Source: JBCCFX01 sp039029515 (GTDB lineage Bacteria; Planctomycetota; Phycisphaerae; Phycisphaerales; SM1A02). Taken from it: DNA of 25,481 nucleotides. Positions 7,491-16,614 of the stretch are shown piece by piece. Within the stretch, counting starts at the first letter, position 1; each line of letters starts with the position of its first letter. The notes under the pieces are model-generated. The model searched no databases and was not told the DNA's origin. It saw only the letters and a list, made by a program, of their open reading frames with translations. The position numbers and the translations under genes were made by a program. The stretch spans positions 1 through 25,481 of the forward strand of contig JBCCFX010000032.1 of NCBI GenBank assembly GCA_039029515.1, given 5' to 3'.

Positions 7491-10400
7491 ATGGGACATC
7501 GAGCAACGATTCGACTTGCAGTGGCGGCGATCATTGTCGCCAGCATGATGTCCCACCTGCATGCGGATGAGTGCCCGGTTGAATCCATCTTCCCGGTCCC
7601 GATCACGTTTGCAACCGGACTCGCACCTAAGGCAGTCATCGCTGGCCACTTCAACGAGGATGACGTTCTCGACGTCGCCGTCGTCAGCGAGACGAGCGAC
7701 AACGTGGTGATTCATCGCGGGATCGGTGATGGGACGTTCGTCTTCATGAGCACCGTCGCCGCCGGCGACAATCCGAGAGACATCGTCAGCGGTGATTGTG
7801 ACGGGAATGGCACGCTTGATCTGGCGGTCCCGAATCGGGATGACAACACGGTTTCTATCCTGCTCGGCGACGGGACTGGACAGTTTACGCCGGGTGTACC
7901 GATAGCCGTTGGCACCTCGCCGGTGGCTGTCGCGCTCGGTTTTTTCGATGCGGATGCCAACGTCGATCTCGCCGTCGCGAACCGCGACTCGAACACAGTC
8001 TCGATTCTTCTGGGCGATGGATTGGGCTCTTTTGTCACCGCCGATGCACTGGCCGTCATGACAGGCGAGAGCGCAATTGCGGTATCAGATCTGAACAGTG
8101 ATGGGAATCACGATCTGGTGGTGATCGCGGGGAGTGACAACAAGGCGAACATCCTCCTCGGCGATGGTGCCGGCCAGTTCACTACTGCCGCGCCGATCGA
8201 TACCGATGAAAGTCCACGCGATGTTTGCATCGCGGACTTTGATGCAAACGGTATCCCCGACATTGCGATCGCAAACGGAAACAGCGATACCGTGTCCATT
8301 CACGCGGGGATCGGCAATGGTACGTTCGCGCCGCCTGTTTCTGCCGGCACCGGTCGCCTTCCAGTCTCGTTGATTGCAGATGACCTTGACGGCGATGGCG
8401 ACCTCGACATTGCGGTGCTCAATTTCTTTGATGACAGCGTTTCGCTCATCCGCGGGGATGGGACAGGCGCGTTCACGAATTCGGTTTCGTTCAACGCGGG
8501 CCGCGGGCCTGTTGACCTGATTGCGATCGATGTCGATGCCGATACCTATCTCGATCTCCTCATCGCCAGTGGTCTGAATCACGATGCTTCCGTCTTGCTC
8601 GGCGATGGCGCGGGCGACTTCGGATCGGCTGCGAGTTATCGCGTCGGAGTGGCACCACGCAACCTGGCCGAAAGCGACTTCAATGAAGACGGCATTCCTG
8701 ACTTTGCCGTTGCACGTGATTTCACAAACGGAATCTCAATTCTGCTTGGCACTGCGGACGCTCAGTACTTGATGCATGCCAATGTTGGCGTCGGCACGAA
8801 TACCTCGGACGTTGCCGTCGCTGATATCAACAATGACAACCACGACGACCTCGTGGTTGCCAATAACGCGACCAATACGGTGTCGTTTTTTGTCGGCGAT
8901 GGTACAGGTGGTTTTCGTCCTGACGTTGTGGTCGCGGGCGGCCTCGGCCCGGATGTTGTCACGACTGCCGACTTGAATGCAGATGGCTGGGTTGATGTTC
9001 TTGTCGCGGGAGTCGTCCCGGACAGCGCCTCGTTCCTTCTTGCGGATGGAAACGGTGGCTATGCAGCACCCGTCCCGCTCGTGCCCGAACTCACGCCATC
9101 AAACGTCGCGTCCGCCGACGTGAATCAAGACGGCGCGATGGATGTCATCGCCATAAGCAGATTGAACAATACATGTTCCCTGCTGCTGAATGACGGCTTC
9201 GGTGGACTGATGCCCCCAGTCACGCGGACAGTCGCGAGCCCTCTCTCGATCGCTGTTGATGATTACGACCACGATGGATCGCCGGATCTTGCGATCGGTT
9301 CGAACACTGACGTTTCGATTCTGTTCGGCGACAGCCTCGGTGACCTGTCCGCCCCGGTGTCTTTTCCGATTCCGGCAAGCGCTGCGAAGCTGCGTTCCGC
9401 AGATTGGAATGGCGATGGCTATATTGATCTTGCGGCACTCAACTTGCTGAGTTCGTTCGTCGTCGTTCTCGGTGATGGTCAAGGGTCATTTGAGCCGCCG
9501 GTCGAATTCGACTTTGGCGGCCAACTTCAGGACGTCTTCGCATCCGACTTCGACGACGATGGCGGCGTTGATCTTGCGATCCTGACCGGACAGAATCAGG
9601 GCGGCAATCTGTCCATCCTCCTGAACCAGTGCCTGTTCGGCGATCCGGTCGACATCCCCGCTGATGGCGCCGCCAATCGGCTTGATACCGGCGACCTCGA
9701 CAATGATGGCGATCCAGACATCCTTGCTGCGCTTACCGATGACAACAGCGCCCAGGTATTCCTGAATAACGGCAACAACGGCCTGCTCGTCTGGCAGGGA
9801 TTGACCGCACAATCGCCTGTCATTGTCGGTCCGCAGCCCGTCGCGTTGGCGCTGGGACTCATCGATGAGGATACAAGTCTCGATGCGGTGATCGTCAACG
9901 CCGGTGACAACACGCTCGTCCTGCTCTTCAATGATGGCACTGGCGCTGGCTCGTTTGTCGACCCACCGACGATCGTGTCGCTTCCTGCCGGAGTCATCGA
10001 TGATCCACGCGACGTCGCAATTGCAGACTTTGACGGTGACGGCGATCGGGACATCGCGGTCGCCAATGGCATCGGGACGATTTCGATTCTCGCCAATACA
10101 GGCGGCGGTGATTTTTCACTCCTCGAAACGCGCATCGTCGCCGGCGAACCTGGCGACATCGAGCCATCCGACCTGGACGAAGACAAGGATATTGATCTGA
10201 TCGTCGCGCTGACATCGACGGACGAAGTCGTCTTCCTCGAGAACATCGGCGGCGCATCGGCGTTCAATGGGCCAACGAATCTGTTCATGACAGGATCGAG
10301 CTTCGCGGTAGGCGATGCACCGGTTGATCTTGGACTGGGCGACCTCAATAGCGACTCCATGACCGACATCGTGACCGCCAATGAAAGCGATGGCACGTTA

Positions 10401-10997
10401 TCGATCCTCTTCAATGAGGGCGCGGGAACCTACGATGTCGGTTTGAATCTCCCCATCGGCGAGACCGCCGTTTCCGTTGTCAGTGCTGATTTCGATCAAA
10501 ACGGTGGCGACGATCTGGCAGCCATCGCTACAGCGCCAGGCATCGGCACCGCGATTCGGATTCGCCTCAAATCGAACACCGTGCCGGGCAACACAAGCTT
10601 CGAACCGCCGCTTTCGTTCACCGTCAATGCGACACCGACGTTTCTCGCGACGGATGACTTCAACCTTGATGACGACGTCGACATCGTGACCGCGAACACC
10701 ATCACGTTGAGTGAATCGCCTGGCGGCGGCGGCACGTCGGAAGGCTCTGTGACCGTGCTGATCAACAACACACCGACTGTGTCCGCAGTCAACGCGGCTT
10801 GCCCCGGTGACTGCGCACCGTTCGGCGGAAATGGCGTCGTCAACGTGGACGACCTGATCGCCGTCATCAACGACTTTGGCCGATCCGATGTCCCTTGCGA
10901 TATCGCACCCGCGAACCCTGATGGCACGTTCGGCAACGGCATCGTGAATGTGGATGATCTGATCGCGGTCATCAACGCTTTCGGAAATTGTCCGTGA
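7491..10997 (+). CDS. Giant secreted FG-GAP/VCBS beta-propeller protein with dockerin-like C-terminus
   Basis: This 1168-residue protein starts at ATG 7491, with GGAGG five bases upstream; the frame also opens at GTG 7407 but the signal peptide begins at 7491 (cleavage near LHA|DE, residue 26). The body is a run of FG-GAP/VCBS repeats, each with an Asp-rich calcium loop (for example DLDGDGDLDIAVLN) and a VSILLGDG-type strand. I count 21 such strands, as expected for three seven-bladed propellers. The later repeats are more divergent. The C-terminus has two dockerin-like loops, GVVNVDDLIAVINDFG and GIVNVDDLIAVINAFGNCP. It is an extracellular calcium-binding scaffold or adhesin by architecture; the ligand is unknown. 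It stands alone between feo and the SYLF gene. Confidence 0.92.
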   Translation: MGHRATIRLAVAAIIVASMMSHLHADECPVESIFPVPITFATGLAPKAVIAGHFNEDDVLDVAVVSETSDNVVIHRGIGDGTFVFMSTVAAGDNPRDIVSGDCDGNGTLDLAVPNRDDNTVSILLGDGTGQFTPGVPIAVGTSPVAVALGFFDADANVDLAVANRDSNTVSILLGDGLGSFVTADALAVMTGESAIAVSDLNSDGNHDLVVIAGSDNKANILLGDGAGQFTTAAPIDTDESPRDVCIADFDANGIPDIAIANGNSDTVSIHAGIGNGTFAPPVSAGTGRLPVSLIADDLDGDGDLDIAVLNFFDDSVSLIRGDGTGAFTNSVSFNAGRGPVDLIAIDVDADTYLDLLIASGLNHDASVLLGDGAGDFGSAASYRVGVAPRNLAESDFNEDGIPDFAVARDFTNGISILLGTADAQYLMHANVGVGTNTSDVAVADINNDNHDDLVVANNATNTVSFFVGDGTGGFRPDVVVAGGLGPDVVTTADLNADGWVDVLVAGVVPDSASFLLADGNGGYAAPVPLVPELTPSNVASADVNQDGAMDVIAISRLNNTCSLLLNDGFGGLMPPVTRTVASPLSIAVDDYDHDGSPDLAIGSNTDVSILFGDSLGDLSAPVSFPIPASAAKLRSADWNGDGYIDLAALNLLSSFVVVLGDGQGSFEPPVEFDFGGQLQDVFASDFDDDGGVDLAILTGQNQGGNLSILLNQCLFGDPVDIPADGAANRLDTGDLDNDGDPDILAALTDDNSAQVFLNNGNNGLLVWQGLTAQSPVIVGPQPVALALGLIDEDTSLDAVIVNAGDNTLVLLFNDGTGAGSFVDPPTIVSLPAGVIDDPRDVAIADFDGDGDRDIAVANGIGTISILANTGGGDFSLLETRIVAGEPGDIEPSDLDEDKDIDLIVALTSTDEVVFLENIGGASAFNGPTNLFMTGSSFAVGDAPVDLGLGDLNSDSMTDIVTANESDGTLSILFNEGAGTYDVGLNLPIGETAVSVVSADFDQNGGDDLAAIATAPGIGTAIRIRLKSNTVPGNTSFEPPLSFTVNATPTFLATDDFNLDDDVDIVTANTITLSESPGGGGTSEGSVTVLINNTPTVSAVNAACPGDCAPFGGNGVVNVDDLIAVINDFGRSDVPCDIAPANPDGTFGNGIVNVDDLIAVINAFGNCP

Positions 10998-11077
10998 ACC
11001 GACGAGCCGTCCCCGATGACACCGCCCGCGCGAGCACGCGCTGGGCACTTTCACGCCGCCAACTTCGCAACGGCCGG

Positions 11078-11083
11078 TATACT
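11078..11083 (+). promoter_or_regulatory. Candidate -10 element (TATACT) for the SYLF gene
   Basis: TATACT lies 39 bases before the SYLF gene start in a 125-bp gap. No good -35 box is found at the right spacing, so only the -10 is proposed. Confidence 0.3.
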
Positions 11084-11122
11084 GTCGATCACCGGATAAC
11101 GACGTCCCGACAGGAGTTTCCG

Positions 11123-11701
11123 ATGTCTCAACGACTTGCCGCCGTTCGTAAACACCGACTGGCTTTTCTTCTCTTCGCCGCGCTGATCTGCCTCTCCACC
11201 GGCTGCTCAACCGTGCCGAAGGGAGAAGACCGCGTCGCGTTCGCGAACGATGCACGAACCGCGACGAGTTGGTTCGAGAACAACGTCTATGGACTTGAGC
11301 AGCAGATCGACCAATCCGCCGCCTACATCATTTATCCCAACGTCGGCCAATGGGGCATTCTCATCGGTGGAGGGAAGTTCGGGCGCGGCATGTTGAACCG
11401 ACCGGACGACCGCCAGATCGGTTGGGCCGCCATCAACACTGGTTCGGTCGGACTGCAGGCTGGCGTGCAGGGCTTCAAAATGCTCGTCGTCTTTGAAGAT
11501 GAAGCGACCCTCAATGAGTTCATGCAGAATCGACTCACGGGGTCGGTGTCCGGCGTCGCCACAGTCGGCGAAGCAAGTGCCGCAAGTAAAGCGCCCTTCG
11601 AGAATGGCGTCGCCGTCTACCAGGGTGCACAGACCGGCTTGATGGCTGGCATCAATATCGGCCTCGACTACATGCGCTACGAACCCATGGTCGCGGAGTA
11701 G
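11123..11701 (+). CDS. SYLF-domain lipoprotein (YSC84/DUF500 family)
   Basis: This 192-residue lipoprotein has the signal MSQRLAAVRKHRLAFLLFAA followed by LICLSTGC, with lipobox Cys at 27. The rest is one SYLF domain: a stretch from AAYIIYPNVGQWGILIGGG through GRGMLNRPDDRQIGWAAINT to a C-terminal GVAVYQGAQTGLMAGINIGL. SYLF domains bind lipids, and the bacterial versions are small secreted lipoproteins of unknown physiological role. The ATG at 11123 has AGGAG (11112-11116) six bases upstream, so the longer frame beginning in the previous gene is rejected. Its stop overlaps the GTG of the next frame by one base, suggesting coupling. Confidence 0.9.
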   Translation: MSQRLAAVRKHRLAFLLFAALICLSTGCSTVPKGEDRVAFANDARTATSWFENNVYGLEQQIDQSAAYIIYPNVGQWGILIGGGKFGRGMLNRPDDRQIGWAAINTGSVGLQAGVQGFKMLVVFEDEATLNEFMQNRLTGSVSGVATVGEASAASKAPFENGVAVYQGAQTGLMAGINIGLDYMRYEPMVAE

Positions 11702-12957
11702 TGACGAATGATCACCATGGTGCCATGAATACCACCTCCACTGATCCAAACCAATCGAGCGCCTCAGAAGCGTTCTATCGTGAGTACCTTGCCGTCGCAC
11801 AAGCGCTCCGCCATGCGCTGATTAATGCATTCGATGCTGTTGGTGTGAATCCATCCACGCCACGCGAAGCGTCGCGCCGACTTGGACTCGACAAGAACCT
11901 GACGTGGAAGCTGTCGCGGATCGTGAATGCGGAAGCGATGAGTCGCGTCGCGGAAAGCGTGCCCGGAACATCCGGCATTCAACTCGTCTGCCGGGCGTTT
12001 CGAAAGCTGCAGCCATCAGATGCCTGCATTGACGTCCTCGAGTCGGCGTTTCAGCGCTTCGAAAATCTTGTGACCCAACACTCCAGCAGCCGCGAAACAC
12101 TGCAGTTCATGCTGGACGGCCTCGATACCCCGCAGCCGGAACGCCTTGAACAGGTTCGGCGCCTTGCGTACCGCGGGAACTGCGGCATCTGGGGCGTCCA
12201 GGCTCGGGTTCGCTTGAGCGCTCACGTGATGGCGCTGGACGAAGATGCGACGCAGATTCGGTACGCCCAGTTTGGCGGCCTGATCGGTTTCCAACGCTTG
12301 CGCCCCGGGCCGCGGTGGCCGTTATTCAGCTTTCATACGTACAACGACGACGGGACGCCGGTGCATCCGCACATGGTGCCGATCGAAGCATCATCGCGAC
12401 CGGATTTTCCTCTGCTGATCACGAGCTTGTGTACCGGCACCTTGCCGGACATGTTCATGTCTGTTGAAGAACGAACAACGTCGTATGAGTACGGCGATGG
12501 TCCGGTCGGGACGAGCGGCGAGTGCGACGCGTATTTCGGCTATCTCGATACGACGACACGTACAAGGTACCGCGACGAACACAATCAACTCGGCGAATTG
12601 CTGTGTGTCATCAACACGCCCATCGAAACCCTCGTGTTCGATCTGATCGTGCAACGTGAACTTGCCGAACAGATCTCGCCCGAGGCACTCATGTACGGTC
12701 GCGCCACCGGCATGCCGTACGGTCACGAACGCCGGGACGATCGCACCCTGATCCCGATCGGGGATTCGCTTCGAGAACTCGAACCGGGACCACATCTCCT
12801 GACGTCTCCACTCGTGCGCGGTTCGAACACGCTCGGCACGCGCGTGCTCGACATGATGGATCGATCGATCGATGATTTCATCGGCTGGCGACTCGTCATG
12901 CCGTATCCGGTCATGCCGTCAACGGTATCGGTCCGATTTGAACTGCCGGACCGCTGA
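11701..12957 (+). CDS. Conserved-looking protein of unknown function with possible N-terminal HTH
   Basis: I do not recognise this protein (418 residues from GTG 11701; 410 from ATG 11725). Neither start has a clear ribosome site; the GTG overlaps the SYLF stop (TAGTG), which favours coupled translation. Residues about 45-75 (GVNPSTPREASRRLGLDKNL followed by TWKLSRIVNA) have the spacing of a helix-turn-helix, and residues 75-160 are mostly helical. The remaining ~250 residues are a mixed alpha/beta domain with no signal peptide or membrane helix, so it is probably cytosolic. Codon use matches the neighbours. The HTH suggests a regulator with a large sensory or effector domain, but that is inference. 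Confidence 0.7.
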   Translation: MTNDHHGAMNTTSTDPNQSSASEAFYREYLAVAQALRHALINAFDAVGVNPSTPREASRRLGLDKNLTWKLSRIVNAEAMSRVAESVPGTSGIQLVCRAFRKLQPSDACIDVLESAFQRFENLVTQHSSSRETLQFMLDGLDTPQPERLEQVRRLAYRGNCGIWGVQARVRLSAHVMALDEDATQIRYAQFGGLIGFQRLRPGPRWPLFSFHTYNDDGTPVHPHMVPIEASSRPDFPLLITSLCTGTLPDMFMSVEERTTSYEYGDGPVGTSGECDAYFGYLDTTTRTRYRDEHNQLGELLCVINTPIETLVFDLIVQRELAEQISPEALMYGRATGMPYGHERRDDRTLIPIGDSLRELEPGPHLLTSPLVRGSNTLGTRVLDMMDRSIDDFIGWRLVMPYPVMPSTVSVRFELPDR

Positions 12958-12989
12958 ACCGGTCGTGAAGCGCATGCGACCATGCGGGG

Positions 12990-14465
12990 ATGAGGAAGTC
13001 AACGGTGGCGACGCCCGCAACGACTGAAGTCATGACTGGCGCATCGAACACTCGATTGAAACGTTACCGCGCTGCATTGACCCAACGGCTGTTTGAGCCC
13101 GTCGATGCGGCATCGCTCGTCGCGTATCGAATCGCGTTCGGCCTCATCCTGATGTGGGAAGTGTCACGATACTTCAATCGTGGCTGGATTCGTTCGTACT
13201 ACATCGACCCTGAACTCAACTTTTCGTACTTCGGCTTCTCGTGGATCAAACCCTGGCCGGGCAACTGGATGTACGTGCACTTCGTGGTCGTCGCAGTCGC
13301 TGCATTCGGCGTCACGATCGGATGCCTGTATCGAATCAGCGCAGTCGTGCTGTTCCTGACGTTCTCCTACTGGTTTCTGCTTGACGAAGCGATTTATCTC
13401 AACCACCTGTACCTCGTCGTGTTGTTGTGCTTCCTCGCGATCGTCCTGCCGGTCAATCGGACGATGTCGGTGGATGCGCGACTTCGCCCGTCGCGTCGAA
13501 GTGATGTCGCACCGACGTGGGCGCTGTGGCTCGTGCGCGGACAGATTGGACTCGTGTACTTTTATGGCGGCATCGCCAAACTGAATCATGACTGGCTTCA
13601 CACACAGCCCATGCGGATGTGGCTGGAATCGCGAGCCAGCCGAACGCTGTTCGACGGACTCATTCCCATCGGTGCATTTCTGAACTGGGAACCGACGGTG
13701 CTCGTCTTCGTGTACGGCGGCCTCTTATTCGATCTGACGATTCCGTTCCTGCTGCTCTGGAAGCGGACTCGACTGCTCGCCATCTGCGCGGCGGTTGCAT
13801 TCCACCTCACGAACGCGTGGATGTTCACGATCGGCATTTTTCCCTGGTTCATGATCCTCGCAACCCTGATCTTCTTCGCACCGAATTGGCCGCGGCGAGT
13901 CTTCAACTGGCCACGTCGTGAAGACGTCCAAAGTTCGGCCACACGCCGCGAGTCTCGTCGGCATCGCCACCTGGTGTTGTCTGGGCTTGGACTTTGGTTT
14001 GCCGTCCAATGTCTGATGCCGTTCCGGCACGTGCTCTATTCAAGCAATGTGCATTGGACGGAAGAAGGACATCGGTTCAGCTGGCACATGAAGTTGCGTA
14101 GCAAGACCGGCCGCGCGGTGTTTCTGGTCGAAGATGAAGCGACCGGCTTCCGGCGCACGGTTCCACTCAACGAGCATCTGACGCCACGCCAACGACGCAA
14201 GATGGCGACGCACCCGGACATGATTCTCCAGTTCGCGCACTACATCGAGGACGTCTATCGCGAACAGTACGGCTTGACGGATCCTGTAGTACGCGCCAAC
14301 GTGAAAGCGGCACTGAACGGACGCGAGTTTCAGGATCTGATCGATTCATCGGTCGATCTGACGCAGCAGCGCCGAACGTTATGGAAGGCAGACTGGATCG
14401 TGCCGTTCGAGGAATCACCGCTGCCTGAGCCTGGCAAACGACGCCCCGACGACCAATCGGACTGA
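12990..14465 (+). CDS. HTTM-domain membrane protein (vitamin K-dependent gamma-carboxylase-like)
   Basis: This 491-residue integral membrane protein has about 7-8 helices between residues 40 and 340 and a soluble C-terminal domain. Family hallmarks are an LNHLYLVVLL segment (H139), VYFYGGIAKLNHDWL (K197, where animal GGCX has its catalytic Lys in GVKKLDADW), and HWTEEGHRFSWHMKLRSK in the soluble part. Animal relatives carboxylate Glu using reduced vitamin K; for bacterial HTTM proteins the substrate is mostly unknown. The K and H positions are kept, so activity is possible. The start is ATG 12990, with only GGGG directly before it; ATG 13032 is an alternative with no better site. It lies 32 nt after the unknown HTH gene and probably shares its transcript. 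Confidence 0.88.
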   Translation: MRKSTVATPATTEVMTGASNTRLKRYRAALTQRLFEPVDAASLVAYRIAFGLILMWEVSRYFNRGWIRSYYIDPELNFSYFGFSWIKPWPGNWMYVHFVVVAVAAFGVTIGCLYRISAVVLFLTFSYWFLLDEAIYLNHLYLVVLLCFLAIVLPVNRTMSVDARLRPSRRSDVAPTWALWLVRGQIGLVYFYGGIAKLNHDWLHTQPMRMWLESRASRTLFDGLIPIGAFLNWEPTVLVFVYGGLLFDLTIPFLLLWKRTRLLAICAAVAFHLTNAWMFTIGIFPWFMILATLIFFAPNWPRRVFNWPRREDVQSSATRRESRRHRHLVLSGLGLWFAVQCLMPFRHVLYSSNVHWTEEGHRFSWHMKLRSKTGRAVFLVEDEATGFRRTVPLNEHLTPRQRRKMATHPDMILQFAHYIEDVYREQYGLTDPVVRANVKAALNGREFQDLIDSSVDLTQQRRTLWKADWIVPFEESPLPEPGKRRPDDQSD

Positions 14466-14559
14466 CGTGTAGACCTCAGTGGTGAGCGGTATGCAAACGA
14501 GTCATCGCTGACGCCAGCCTCATTGCTCATGGTGACGACGCACCGCCGTTGAAGGCGTG

Positions 14560-14578
14560 TGCGCAGCGTTTTTGCGCA
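14560..14578. terminator. Hairpin in the gap after the HTTM gene
   Basis: TGCGCA (14560-14565) pairs with TGCGCA (14573-14578) around a T-rich loop. There is no T-run after the stem, so this is only a weak terminator candidate. The rest of the 234-bp gap shows no gene. Confidence 0.3.
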
Positions 14579-14699
14579 TTACACGACCGCAAGGCGGCGT
14601 CTTTGCCACCTGTGGATGAGTCAAGACACGAGCGTTCAACGCATGGTCAGATGTACTGATCCACGGAGAACGGCCGCAACTCAATTCCGGAGGTGTGCC

Positions 14700-16040
14700 A
14701 TGTGCAACCATTCAAACAAACTGATCATGAGCCTGATTCTCGTCACCATTCGCGCCGCGAACGCAGGCGACATCGTGCCCACGTCGGTCATGACGTACGA
14801 ATCCGAGCCGGCGGTCAAATCCCTCGGCAAAGCAGCGATGTGCCCCATCAGCGGGCGGTATGCAGTCATCATCAATCAGGACATTGGTGCTGGCCAGACG
14901 CAACCCGCAATCGACATCTATGACGGCAACACCGATGAACGATTCAACCGATTGTGGCCTGACATCGCCTATGTGCAGGGCGACTTTGGCACAGACATCG
15001 CAATACAAGGCATCTGGGTTGCGGTGTCGGGACGTCGCGCTGACGCCGATGCACCGCAGGTCGACCTCTACAACATCTTGACGGGGTTTGAGACGTCAAT
15101 CACGATGCTCGATGATGATCACTTCGGTGTCACGCTGGCGATGAATAACAACTTCCTGTTCGTGGCTTCGGACAATGTGTATCCGAAACCTGACCGCGTC
15201 CATCAGTATCGCCTCAGTGACCTTTCACACGTGCGCACGTTGACCGGCGAATCACCTGATCTCGATGATGAATTCGGGCGAGCGCTGGACGTCAATGATG
15301 ATCGCCTTGTCATTGGCGCGGCGACGAACGCGCCCGCAGCTGATGGGAAGTGGCGTGCATCCATCTCGATGTTCAAGACGGAGTCTGGCAACAGACTGTG
15401 GAGCGTCGGTACATTTGGAACTGGAAACTCCGGGTTCGGCCAGGCAGTCGTCATGGGTTCCGGATTCCCGGAAACGGCGACATTCGGGCGCGTCTGGACG
15501 TTCCGAATCTCAGATGGGTTCATCTTCATGCACATCCCGTATTGGCATCCAGGCCAACTCGCCTCACAGGACTACATGCTCGCCAGATGGTCGGTCCATA
15601 CCGTGATGCGTGCGCACGTCCTTCGCTCGGATGGGACGAGTGGCTACGAACTCAAGCGACGAGATTTCAATGGCTTCGATCGGTTGACCACATGCGCCGG
15701 CATCGAAGGTGACGGCTACGCAGACTCGATGATGAACCACCCTGACGGCTCGTTCTATGTTGTGCATACGAACACGACGTATGGCGACGGTCAGCGCGGC
15801 AGCATTCTGAAGTTCACATCATCGCGCTGCCGTGCCGATGTCTATCCGACGGACGAAAACGGTCTCGTCGGCAACGGTCAAGTCAACGTCGACGACGTGA
15901 TCGCCACGGTGCTTCAGATTGGCCAGGTCGCAGACCAATTCGACGTTGCGCCGTGCAACAGCGATGGATCGATCGGCAACGGCGAGGTGAACATTGATGA
16001 CTTGATCTGGGTCATCAATTCGATGGGAACGTGCAACTAG
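14700..16040 (+). CDS. Secreted beta-propeller protein with dockerin-like C-terminus
   Basis: This 446-residue protein starts at ATG 14700, with GGAGG (14689-14693) six bases upstream. The signal peptide ends at about ANA|GD (residue 23). The body has FG-GAP_2-type repeats, for example DDHFGVTLAMNNNFLFVASD and DDEFGRALDVNDDRLVIGAA, a pattern of propeller blades that track an entity's 'state' rather than the VCBS calcium type. The end holds two dockerin-like loops, GQVNVDDVIATVLQIG and GEVNIDDLIWVINSMGTCN. The function is extracellular and otherwise unknown. It stands alone, bounded by hairpins on its 3' side, and is convergent with the tRNA gene. Confidence 0.85.
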   Translation: MCNHSNKLIMSLILVTIRAANAGDIVPTSVMTYESEPAVKSLGKAAMCPISGRYAVIINQDIGAGQTQPAIDIYDGNTDERFNRLWPDIAYVQGDFGTDIAIQGIWVAVSGRRADADAPQVDLYNILTGFETSITMLDDDHFGVTLAMNNNFLFVASDNVYPKPDRVHQYRLSDLSHVRTLTGESPDLDDEFGRALDVNDDRLVIGAATNAPAADGKWRASISMFKTESGNRLWSVGTFGTGNSGFGQAVVMGSGFPETATFGRVWTFRISDGFIFMHIPYWHPGQLASQDYMLARWSVHTVMRAHVLRSDGTSGYELKRRDFNGFDRLTTCAGIEGDGYADSMMNHPDGSFYVVHTNTTYGDGQRGSILKFTSSRCRADVYPTDENGLVGNGQVNVDDVIATVLQIGQVADQFDVAPCNSDGSIGNGEVNIDDLIWVINSMGTCN

Positions 16041-16069
16041 GCAACGCCGACCAACCCGACCTTCATCAC

Positions 16070-16092
16070 ATGACCTCAATTGACTAGGTCAT
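16070..16092 (+). terminator. Hairpin after the 14700-16040 gene
   Basis: ATGACCT (16070-16076) and AGGTCAT (16086-16092) form a perfect 7-bp stem with a 9-base loop, 30 bp after the stop. No T-run follows directly. Confidence 0.4.
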
Positions 16093-16104
16093 CGCAATGC
16101 TCAG

Positions 16105-16135
16105 CCGCGGCGCCACATCGGCGTCGCGGCGGTTT
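16105..16135 (+). terminator. GC-rich terminator hairpin
   Basis: CCGCGGCGCC (16105-16114) pairs with GGCGTCGCGG (16120-16129) over ten positions, one of them G-U, with a 5-base loop. It is followed by CGGTTTGT. This is the better of the two terminator candidates for the upstream dockerin gene. Confidence 0.55.
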
Positions 16136-16171
16136 GTGTCATTCGGCTCTCGGGTTCGCCCTGAACCACAT

Positions 16172-16195
16172 GAAGCCGCCACAAGTGACGGCTTC
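16172..16195 (-). terminator. Hairpin just downstream of tRNA-Arg
   Basis: GAAGCCG (16172-16178) and CGGCTTC (16189-16195) pair, with CAC/GTG able to extend the stem. It lies 15 bases past the 3' end of the minus-strand tRNA, the position expected for its terminator, but there is no strong T-run. Confidence 0.4.
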
Positions 16196-16210
16196 AGAAG
16201 GGTTTCGGAA

Positions 16211-16284
16211 CGCGGGTGGCAGGGCTCGAACCTGCAACCTTCGGTTTCGTAGACCGATGCTCTATCCAATTGAGCTACACCCGC
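16211..16284 (-). tRNA. tRNA-Arg (anticodon ACG)
   Basis: The minus strand folds into a full cloverleaf of 74 nt. The acceptor stem is GCGGGTG/CACCCGC with discriminator G, the D arm has GCTC/GAGC, and the anticodon stem TCGGT/ACCGA holds the loop CTACGAA, anticodon ACG. The T arm is GCAGG-TTCGAGC-CCTGC. No CCA is encoded (TTC follows). ACG is the anticodon that is deaminated to ICG and reads CGU/CGC/CGA arginine codons. The gene is isolated between the 14700-16040 gene and a long non-coding stretch. Confidence 0.97.
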
Positions 16285-16393
16285 AGGGTGCTGCCCGCCA
16301 GAGCGGACAGCCACGCAGCGTACCCCGTGCACAGGTGGTGTCAACCGGGCTCGGAAAGCAGGAGGCAGAGGGCACGAGGCAGGTGTTGGCGTT

Positions 16394-16484
16394 GGGCTGT
16401 GAGCTATAGGCGATGGGCTATGGGCGAAGGGCTCTGGGCTCTGGGCTCTTGGCTCTTGGCTTTTGGCTTTTGGCTTTTGGCTTG
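16394..16484. repeat. Heptad repeat array A (13 units)
   Basis: Thirteen consecutive 7-bp units in perfect register. The first five are variants of GGGCTAT. Then come three GGGCTCT, one TGGCTCT, three TGGCTTT and one TGGCTTG. Neighbouring units usually differ by one base, so the sequence drifts stepwise along the array. Confidence 0.95.
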
Positions 16485-16507
16485 TGACCAGACACCGAAT
16501 CGCTCAT

Positions 16508-16605
16508 GGGTTGTGGGGACGTGGCGATGGGCGATGGGCTATGGGCTATGGGCTGTGGGCTGTGGGTTGTGGGTTGTGGGTTGTGGGTTGCGGGTTGCGG
16601 GTTGC
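16508..16605. repeat. Heptad repeat array B (14 units)
   Basis: Fourteen 7-bp units in perfect register, two bases out of phase with array A. It begins GGGTTGT, GGGGACG, TGGCGAT, GGGCGAT. Then two GGGCTAT, two GGGCTGT, three GGGTTGT and three GGGTTGC follow. The variants come in runs of two or three identical copies separated by one-base steps. Confidence 0.95.
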
Positions 16606-16614
16606 GCGCACCAC

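Noticed and set aside
16211..16284. Integration (att) site at the tRNA
   Set aside because: I found no repeat of the tRNA 3' end in the window and no integrase gene.
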